In this document: positions 54,754 through 64,000 of the stretch, piece after piece | Layout of the letters: each line of letters opens with the position of its first letter | Numbering within the stretch: position 1 is the first letter of the stretch | DNA from: Anaeromyxobacter sp. PSR-1 | GTDB lineage: Bacteria; Myxococcota; Myxococcia; Myxococcales; Anaeromyxobacteraceae | Length of the DNA stretch: 64,000 nucleotides | NCBI RefSeq assembly: GCF_000964525.1 | Contig: NZ_BAZG01000001.1 | Span: forward strand, 41,438-105,437 | Direction: 5' to 3' | The notes under the pieces: generated by a model | Database searches by the model: none | What the model was told of the DNA's origin: nothing | The model's input: only the letters and a program-made list of their open reading frames with translations | Translations under genes and position numbers: made by a program

Positions 54754-55086
54754 TCAGACCAGGATCTGCTGCAGCTTCATGGCGAGGCCCATGTCGCCCT
54801 GGATCTTGAGCTTCCCGGACATGAAGGCCATCTGCGGGTTGAGCTTGCCATTCACGATGTTCAGGAAGTCCTGCTCGGTCGCGGCCACCGTGCACTTCGG
54901 GCTCGTGGGCGCGCCCTCGCTCACCTTCCCGCCCGGCGCGGTGCAGTCCACGCCCCAGGTGCCGCCGCCGGGACCCGAGATGTTGAACTGGTAGACGGCC
55001 GCGATCCGCGTGACGACGTCCGGCTTCGCCAGGAGCTTCGCCGGGATGTGGTGCTCGAAGACTTCCTTCACCGTGGACACTGCCAT
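54754..55086 (-). CDS. SCP2 sterol-carrier-like protein
   Basis: The 110-residue protein is a single SCP2 domain: VKEVFEHHIPAKLLAKPDVV, then VYQFNISGPGGGTWGVDC, PKCTVAATEQDFLNIVNGKL and QMAFMSGKLKIQGDMGLAMK (a lipid-binding signature). It binds fatty acyl chains or other hydrophobic ligands. It precedes the CaiB-type gene by 15 bases, so the two are probably transcribed together and share lipid-CoA metabolism. Confidence 0.92.
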   Translation of the reverse strand: MAVSTVKEVFEHHIPAKLLAKPDVVTRIAAVYQFNISGPGGGTWGVDCTAPGGKVSEGAPTSPKCTVAATEQDFLNIVNGKLNPQMAFMSGKLKIQGDMGLAMKLQQILV

Positions 55087-55196
55087 GTCGGTCCCCTCGG
55101 GGCCGCTCGGCGGCCGCTGATTCCGGAATCAAGCCTCGGGAACCGGCAACGTATTGGGCGGGTCCGGGGGTGTCAAGCCGGCCCGGGCGGCCGCCG

Positions 55197-55580
55197 CTAC
55201 GCGCGCCCGTGCGTCTGCACGGCGTCGTTCACCGCCGCGGTGAGCGCGTCCGGGTCCACCGGCTTGATGAGCACCGCGTCCACGTCGCGGCCGCGCGCCC
55301 GCGCGATGTCGTCGCGCTCGGCCCAGCCGGTGACGACGACCACCGGGACGGTGGGCGCGATGGCCTTCGCCGCGCGGGCCATCTCCAGCCCGCCCATGCC
55401 GGGCATGCCGACGTCGGTGACCACCACGTCGATGGAGTGCTCGGACAGGGTCTTCAGCCCCTCCTGGCCGCTCGCGGCGGACATGACCTGGCACCCGGAG
55501 GCGGTGAGCACCTCGGCCATGAGCTCCCGGTTGTCGTCGTCGTCCTCGACGAGGAGGACCCGTACCCCGCTCTGCTCCAT
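55197..55580 (-). CDS. Stand-alone response regulator receiver protein
   Basis: The 127-residue protein is a complete receiver domain: VRVLLVEDDDDNRELMAEVL with the acidic pocket, VVVTDVGMPGMGGLEMARAA with the phospho-aspartate, PVVVVTGWAERDD with the conserved T, and VLIKPVDPDALTAAV with the switch lysine. There is no output domain, so it is of the CheY/Spo0F type and passes the signal to a partner protein. No histidine kinase gene is next to it. Confidence 0.95.
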   Translation of the reverse strand: MEQSGVRVLLVEDDDDNRELMAEVLTASGCQVMSAASGQEGLKTLSEHSIDVVVTDVGMPGMGGLEMARAAKAIAPTVPVVVVTGWAERDDIARARGRDVDAVLIKPVDPDALTAAVNDAVQTHGRA

Positions 55581-55672
55581 GATCCCCCCGCCGGGCGGCC
55601 GCGCGAGCTGGCACCCCGGGGTCAGTTAAGCACTCGCCGCCCCGGGGCGCGACCGCCTCGTGGGGGCGACGG

Positions 55673-57487
55673 CTACTCGGCGTAGAAGGAGTCGAGCAGG
55701 GCCTGGTACTGCTGCGTGACGACCTTGCGCTTCACCTTCAGGGTGGGCGTGAGCTCGCCGGTCGCCTGCGTGAAGTCGCGCGGCAGGATCTCGAACTTCT
55801 TGATGGTGGCGTAGCTCGCCTGCCGGGCGTTGAGGGCGTCGATCGACTCCTGGATGCGCGCGCGCAGCCGGGGATCGCGGTGCAGCCCCTCGCCCGCCGG
55901 CAGGCCGTGCTCGCTCGCCCACTTGCGCGCGTTCTCCTCGTTGAGCGTGATGAGCGCCGAGAGGAACTTGCGCTTGTCGCCGTGCACCATGACCTGCGAG
56001 ACGAGCGGGTCGGTCTTCAGCTCGTTCTCGAGGTTCTGCGGCGCCACGTTCTTCCCGCCCGCCGTGACGATGATGTCCTTCTTGCGGTCGGTGATCTTGA
56101 GGCAGCCCGCCTCGTCCACGAACCCGATGTCGCCGGTGGCGAGCCAGCCGTCCTTGAGCACCTCGGCGGTGGCGGCGGGGTTGTTGTAGTACTCCTTCAT
56201 CACGCACGGCCCGCGCACCATGATCTCGCCGTCCTCGGCGATGCGGACCTCGGTGCCGGGGACCGGCGGGCCCACCGTGCCGATCCGGTTCGCGCCGGGG
56301 CGGTTCACGAACGTGCCGGCGGAGGTCTCGGTGAGGCCGTAGCCCTCCAGGATCACGAAGCCGAGCTGGTCGAAGAAGTGGGCGATCTTCGGCGAGAGCG
56401 GCGCGCCGCCGGAGACGAACAGGCGCATCCGCCCGCCGAAGCGCTCGGACAGGGTGGCGGAGAGCTTCGGGAACACCAGCTTGCGGCCGATGGTGAGCCC
56501 GAGCGAGGAGTAGTCCTTCCCCTGCTCCTTCGCGGCGGCGTACTTCTCGAACTCCTCCAGGGCGAGCTTGAACAGCTTGCCCTTCAGGCCCGGCGTCGCG
56601 AGCCCCTTCGTGATCACGGTGTTGTAGGCCTTCTCGAAGATGCGCGGCACCGACGGCATCACCGTGGGCCGGACCTCGCCGGCGTTGTCCACGATCTTCT
56701 CGAGCGACTCGACGAACGCGCCGGTCGCGCCGGTGCTGAACCACACCGCCTCGATCACCTTGGCGAACGAGTGCGCCATGGGCAGGAACATCAGGATGAG
56801 GTCGTCGGGGCGGACGACCTTCAGGCCCTCCACCGCCAGCGCCTCGTAGACCCAGTTGCCGTGGGTGAGCACGACGCCCTTCGGGTTGCCGGTGGTGCCG
56901 GAGGTGTAGATGAAGCTGGCCGGGTCGTCGCGCCCGATGCGGGCGAGCCGCGCCGCGTGCGCGTCGGGGTTCGAGGCGCGCCAGGCCACGCCGGCGCGCT
57001 CCACGTCGGCGAGCGTCCGCTCGAACGCGTCGGCCGCCGGACCCTGCGCCCGCACGAGGCCCTCCAGCGCCGGGAGCTTGCCGCGGACCTCGCGGATCTT
57101 CGCCACCTGCGCCGCGGAGTCGCAGAACACGAACCGCGCGCCGGAGTCGGCCAGGATGTACTGGCACTCGAGGGGCGTGTTGGACTGGTAGATGGTGACG
57201 GTGATCCCGCCGGCGCCGAGGATCCCCAGGTCCGCCAGGATCCACTCGAGGTTCGTGTCGCCGATGATGGCGACGCGATCGCCGGCGCGGAGCCCGAGCG
57301 ACGCGAGCCCGTCGGACACGTCGCGCGCGCGGCGGGCCATCTCGGCCCAGCTCACGTCGCGCCAGGCGCCCCCGGACTTGAACTTCACCGCCGTCGCGTC
57401 GCCGCGCCGGCGCGCCTGCGCCTCGAACAGCGAGACGAGGTTCTGGGCGTCGGACGCCCCCTTCCTGAGCTCCGCCTCGGCGATCAT
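55673..57487 (-). CDS. Long-chain acyl-CoA synthetase (AMP-forming)
   Basis: The 604-residue enzyme activates fatty acids with ATP and CoA. Motifs: FIYTSGTTGNPKGVVLTHGN (P-loop-like AMP-binding), GYGLTETSAG for the A5 region, GWLATGDIGFVDEAGCLKIT (A7), DRKKDIIVTAGGKNVAPQNL (A8) and the C-terminal lysine region. The length fits FadD15-type bacterial enzymes. The ATG at 57487 is preferred because GCGAGGACGCG precedes it. A TPR protein gene lies just upstream with 13 bases between, so they form a transcript. Confidence 0.94.
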   Translation of the reverse strand: MIAEAELRKGASDAQNLVSLFEAQARRRGDATAVKFKSGGAWRDVSWAEMARRARDVSDGLASLGLRAGDRVAIIGDTNLEWILADLGILGAGGITVTIYQSNTPLECQYILADSGARFVFCDSAAQVAKIREVRGKLPALEGLVRAQGPAADAFERTLADVERAGVAWRASNPDAHAARLARIGRDDPASFIYTSGTTGNPKGVVLTHGNWVYEALAVEGLKVVRPDDLILMFLPMAHSFAKVIEAVWFSTGATGAFVESLEKIVDNAGEVRPTVMPSVPRIFEKAYNTVITKGLATPGLKGKLFKLALEEFEKYAAAKEQGKDYSSLGLTIGRKLVFPKLSATLSERFGGRMRLFVSGGAPLSPKIAHFFDQLGFVILEGYGLTETSAGTFVNRPGANRIGTVGPPVPGTEVRIAEDGEIMVRGPCVMKEYYNNPAATAEVLKDGWLATGDIGFVDEAGCLKITDRKKDIIVTAGGKNVAPQNLENELKTDPLVSQVMVHGDKRKFLSALITLNEENARKWASEHGLPAGEGLHRDPRLRARIQESIDALNARQASYATIKKFEILPRDFTQATGELTPTLKVKRKVVTQQYQALLDSFYAE

Positions 57488-57500
57488 CGCGTCCTCGCTT

Positions 57501-58235
57501 TCACTTGCGTTCCAGCATGCCCCGCGCGACCTGCTGCCAGCGTCGCTCCTCGGGGGGGTCATAACGGCCCGGCTCCGATGCCAGCGCCTTCTCGAGCTGC
57601 TCCCTCGCCTCGCGCCCGTGCCCTTCCTTCCGGTAGAGGTCGGCCAGGTACACGCGCGCCCGCACGTTGTCCGGGTTCTGCGCCAGCGCCGCCTGCAGCG
57701 AGCGCTCGCTCTTCCTCGCGTCGTACTTCGGCCAGGGCAGCTTGAACCAGAAGCGCCCCCACGCCGTCGGGATCGAGCCGTGCTGGAACCCGGGGTCGAT
57801 CTTCTCGGCGTGCGAGAGGCGGTCCTTGAACTTCCCCTCGATCCCTTGCGTCAGCGCCTTGAAGATGCCGATGCCGAGCGAGTAGTTGCCCATGCCCGCC
57901 GCCGCGAAGTGCCAGCCCTCGACGCGCGCCGGGTTCGCGCGGATGGCGCGCTCGCCGTAGTCCCAGCCCTGCTTGCCGAGGCGGCTCTTCTCCGAGTCCT
58001 TCAGCCCCGGGTCGTCGGAGAGCCAGAAGTCGAGCCGGGCGAGGCGCCAGAGCACCTCGTAGTCCTCGGGCGCGCGCCGCTGCGCCTCCTCGAGCGTGGT
58101 GCGCACCTCGTCGAGCGCGCCGGGCTCGTCGCGGCGCGCGTAGGCGGCGTCCGAGCGCTCCAGCAGGTCCGCCAGGGCTGGCTCCTGGGGAGCAGCCGTG
58201 ACGGCCAGGGCGGCGGCGAGCAGCGCACAGAGCAT
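57501..58235 (-). CDS. Secreted TPR-repeat protein
   Basis: The 244-residue protein has an N-terminal signal (MLCALLAAALAVTAAPQEPA). TPR-like helical pairs follow (LERSDAAYARRDEPGALDEV, YEVLWRLARLDFWLSDDPGL, GWDYGERAIRANPARVEGWH, ALAQNPDNVRARVYLADLYR, ending REQLEKALASEPGRYDPPEE). It is a periplasmic scaffold, similar in shape to TatT-type lipid or TRAP-associated proteins. The ATG at 58235 starts the signal; no clear ribosome binding site is seen. Its position before the acyl-CoA synthetase suggests a link to lipid handling. Confidence 0.78.
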   Translation of the reverse strand: MLCALLAAALAVTAAPQEPALADLLERSDAAYARRDEPGALDEVRTTLEEAQRRAPEDYEVLWRLARLDFWLSDDPGLKDSEKSRLGKQGWDYGERAIRANPARVEGWHFAAAGMGNYSLGIGIFKALTQGIEGKFKDRLSHAEKIDPGFQHGSIPTAWGRFWFKLPWPKYDARKSERSLQAALAQNPDNVRARVYLADLYRKEGHGREAREQLEKALASEPGRYDPPEERRWQQVARGMLERK

Positions 58236-58362
58236 CCGGCAAGCATGCCGGGACGGCTCCCTCTTGGCTGCGCCCCTGGAGAGGTTCACCGTTCGTCACG
58301 ACGCGCCGCCGCCCGCCCGGAAGGCCGGGCGGCGAGCACGCGTGACGCGCAGGGCCGGGAAC

Positions 58363-58388
58363 GCCCGGGCCCCGAACGGGGCCCGGGC
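58363..58388 (-). terminator. Terminator hairpin after the vWA gene
   Basis: An 11-bp perfect stem (GCCCGGGCCCC / GGGGCCCGGGC) with a GAAC loop, eight bases downstream of the vWA gene stop. A second 9-bp hairpin lies at 58307-58334. Confidence 0.6.
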
Positions 58389-58396
58389 AACGGAGG

Positions 58397-60352
58397 CTAG
58401 AACGAGCCGGCGCCGAGGTCGCCGCAGATGCAGGTGCCGGGCGCGGTGGGCGTGGGCTGCGTGAACGGCGCCGCGGGGTTGCCGCTCTCGCCCGCGTAGC
58501 AGGTCCACGCGTCGGTGTCGCCGTTCGGCTTGCCGCCCAGCGCGGCGTAGCAGTCCGTGCGCGTCTGGCAGCCGCCGGCGGGGAGCCGGCCGAGGTAGTC
58601 GGCGGAGTAGGTCTCGCCGGGGTTCGCCTCGCAGTTCCGCGTGTCGTGGTTGATGTAGATGTTGCGCGTCGCGGCGGTGGGCTTGCGCTGGTCGGCGGTG
58701 ATCTGGTCCCGCGTGGCGGTGAACCACCAGTCGTAGCCCGCGGCGCCCGCCTCGGCCGCCGTCATGGCCGACGGCGCCGGCCCGCGGCAGGTCTTGCGCG
58801 TGTCGCCCTTCTGGTTGGCGATGCGCAGCAGCACGATGTCACTGCCGGCCGGATCGGTGGGGAGCAGCAGGCCGGAGGGCGGCTTCACGATCTCGGCGAT
58901 GCGGTCGAGGATCTGGGCGAAGTTGGGGTCGCAGATGGATCCGGCCACCACGTCCGCGCCCTTGGCGCGGAGCTCCTGCGACGCCAGCAGCAGGCGCGAA
59001 CCGGGGGCCTGGCCGCCGCAGACGCTGTTGGTGCAGGTCAGCGTGCTGCCCGTGCAGGCGTAATCGCAGCAGATGCCGGGCGCGCAGGACGCGTCCTGGC
59101 ACACGCTCTGCGAGGTCGAGACGATGAAGCCGGCGCCGACCGGGCGGCCCAGGCCGGTGAGGTAGTCCACGATCTGCGAGACCGCGTACTGCTTCGGCGT
59201 GGGCGAGGACGCGTCGGCCACGCAGGAGTCGGAGCCGGGGCCGCCGCTCAGCACCACGCCGCCGCTGGGATCCTGCGGCGACGAGCAGTCGTCCTCGTCG
59301 CCCACGAAGACGGTCACCAGCTTGGAGTTGTCGTGCAGCCAGGACGCGGGGGTCGAGGCCACCACGCTGCCGCTCGCGTCGCGGCGGTCCACCTGGCCGC
59401 CCGTGAGCGCCCGCTCGACGGCGAGGCGCCCGGCCTGGAGCGCCTGCTCCTGGCCGGATCCGCAGGTGCCGGCGATGACGTTGCCCTGCCAGGTGCCGGT
59501 GCGGTTGTTGGCGAACCAGTCCTTGAGCTGGGCGGCGGTGAAGCCCTGGCGGTTGCAGACCTTGCTGCCGTCGCTGCACGGCGGGAGCGCGGCGTCGCGG
59601 ATGGGCTGGCCGGTCCCGTCGGTCGCCGGGTACAGCTCCTTGTCGAAGTGGAGCACGCGCGGGCTGTCGCCCAGGCCGACGAAGGCGCCGTGCGGATAGT
59701 ACTGACCGTCGGACGCGAGGCCGGGCGCGCAGCGCCCGTCGAAGCGGTAGTGCGTCTCGAGCCTGCCGCAGGCCGTGCCCAGCGCGGAGCAGCCGATGGG
59801 GTCGACGGCGGGCGCCACGTTGTCCGCGCCGCAGCAGTAGCCCTCGCCGAGCAGCCCGGTGCACGTGGTCTTGCAGGTCGCGCCGGCGATGCCGCCGCAG
59901 GCGGCGTCGCTCGTGCACGCCCGCGGCCCCTTCATCGGCCCGGTGGGCGCGCCGCTCGGCGCCTCGCAGCACACCTGCTGGCCGGCGGCGCCGGGGCAGT
60001 CGTTGCGGCAGGTCACGCCGGAGACCGGCGCGTTGTAGAACAGCGACGTGGTGGTGACCGCCACGTGGAAGTCGATGGGCTCGAGGCCCGCGCCGCGCCG
60101 GGACGTGTTCGTCTGGTCCAGGTTCTGGATGAACGCGGCGAAGTTCTGCGCGAGCTTCTCCTGCTCGCCCGCCATGGAGCCGGAGTCGTCCACCACGAAC
60201 AGCACGTCCGCGGTCGAGATGCTCGAGAGCGTCACGCGCTCCGAGCCCGGCTGGATCAGGCAGTGGCCGACAGGATTGAAGTTGTAGTCCTGGCACCCCG
60301 CCGCGAGCAGCAGCAGCGGAAGCACCGCGAGGACCCGGGACGCTCGCGCCAT
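58397..60352 (-). CDS. Cysteine-rich von Willebrand factor A lipoprotein
   Basis: The 651-residue protein has a signal and lipobox (LLLLAAGCQD). The vWA domain shows the MIDAS motif FVVDDSGSM (D-x-S-x-S) and FVGDEDDCSS as another metal-site aspartate. More than 30 cysteines occur, many in pairs (CRNDCPG, QVCCEAP, GYCCGAD, GICCDYACTG), so it should be highly disulphide-bonded outside the cytoplasm. Large Cys-rich vWA lipoproteins are common in myxobacteria and are thought to act in surface adhesion or protein assembly. No partner gene is adjacent. Confidence 0.88.
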   Translation of the reverse strand: MARASRVLAVLPLLLLAAGCQDYNFNPVGHCLIQPGSERVTLSSISTADVLFVVDDSGSMAGEQEKLAQNFAAFIQNLDQTNTSRRGAGLEPIDFHVAVTTTSLFYNAPVSGVTCRNDCPGAAGQQVCCEAPSGAPTGPMKGPRACTSDAACGGIAGATCKTTCTGLLGEGYCCGADNVAPAVDPIGCSALGTACGRLETHYRFDGRCAPGLASDGQYYPHGAFVGLGDSPRVLHFDKELYPATDGTGQPIRDAALPPCSDGSKVCNRQGFTAAQLKDWFANNRTGTWQGNVIAGTCGSGQEQALQAGRLAVERALTGGQVDRRDASGSVVASTPASWLHDNSKLVTVFVGDEDDCSSPQDPSGGVVLSGGPGSDSCVADASSPTPKQYAVSQIVDYLTGLGRPVGAGFIVSTSQSVCQDASCAPGICCDYACTGSTLTCTNSVCGGQAPGSRLLLASQELRAKGADVVAGSICDPNFAQILDRIAEIVKPPSGLLLPTDPAGSDIVLLRIANQKGDTRKTCRGPAPSAMTAAEAGAAGYDWWFTATRDQITADQRKPTAATRNIYINHDTRNCEANPGETYSADYLGRLPAGGCQTRTDCYAALGGKPNGDTDAWTCYAGESGNPAAPFTQPTPTAPGTCICGDLGAGSF

Positions 60353-60475
60353 CGTATGGCCTCCAGTTCGCGCGCGATGATAGCCGCGATCGTCCCTTGA
60401 GCAAACGACGCGGCAATCCCACGTTCACCGACCGTCGGCGGCACGCAGGAGCGCCCACCTGCTCCCACCACGGCG

Positions 60476-60499
60476 CGCGGCGGCCCGGAGGCCGCCGCG
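60476..60499 (-). terminator. Terminator hairpin after guaA
   Basis: A 10-bp perfect stem (CGCGGCGGCC / GGCCGCCGCG) with a CGGA loop, ten bases downstream of the guaA stop. Confidence 0.6.
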
Positions 60500-60509
60500 G
60501 CGGCCGGGC

Positions 60510-62066
<1,557 letters not shown>

Positions 62067-62115
62067 GTCGGCCCGGCCGCGCTCCGCCGGGCGGCGCGCG
62101 GGTGAGGAGGGAGGG

Positions 62116-64000
<1,885 letters not shown>

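Overview
The window is very GC-rich bacterial DNA with strong GC3 bias, many GTG/TTG starts, many large lipoproteins, and an elongation factor G of the kind seen in delta-proteobacteria/Myxococcota. It is most likely a myxobacterium-related chromosome, and Anaeromyxobacter is my best guess. That placement is inferred from style and gene content and was not tested by alignment.

Layout. 0-3.5 kb: an EF-G gene followed by a RecA-fold ATPase, on the minus strand. 3.8-16.5 kb: lipoproteins, an MFS exporter divergent from a LysR regulator, an SRPBCC protein, a serine beta-lactamase-like hydrolase, an alkyl-sulfatase-family protein that has lost its metal ligands, an outer-membrane phospholipase-like lipoprotein, and a TerC membrane protein. 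16.5-20 kb: a fatty acyl-ACP-reductase-like protein with a 310-residue N-terminal extension, divergent from an SDR dehydrogenase. 20-29.7 kb: DUF1697 and DUF4259 proteins, a MepA-like endopeptidase, a lipoprotein, a molybdopterin oxidoreductase, a membrane-anchored GcvH-like protein that lacks the lipoyl lysine with a 24-residue membrane peptide ahead of it, and a LysR/SDR pair around a perfect palindrome. 29.7-39.2 kb: cysteine synthase and aminotransferase, a flavin-barrel protein, a rhomboid protease, an AspT-type transporter, an epimerase/AraC pair, and an AraC fragment.

39.3-49.2 kb looks like a tandem integration hot spot at the initiator tRNA gene (49167-49243, minus strand). The tRNA 3' end (core ACTGGTTGCGGGG) occurs three times in direct orientation, at 39289, 43317 and 49164. 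Each copy is immediately followed, in the tRNA direction, by a different terminator hairpin, as expected from successive insertions at one att site. No integrase gene is left. The inner segment carries small membrane, SMI1-like and hypothetical genes, then, divergently, a compact three-gene operon: a PycTM-like (DUF5706) membrane effector, a tandem-domain class III nucleotidyl cyclase, and an E2-like plus SEC-C zinc-motif protein. The first two genes match the architecture of Pycsar anti-phage systems. The double-domain cyclase with one dead half and the third gene make this operon the most interesting part of the window.

49.4-64 kb returns to chromosomal housekeeping: a five-gene zinc/manganese-type uptake operon (His/Cys small protein, porin-like protein, binding protein, ATPase, permease); a lipid-CoA group (CaiB-type enzyme, SCP2 protein, response regulator, long-chain acyl-CoA synthetase, TPR protein); a Cys-rich von Willebrand A lipoprotein; guaA and guaB; and the start of a PilZ-domain gene cut by the window edge.
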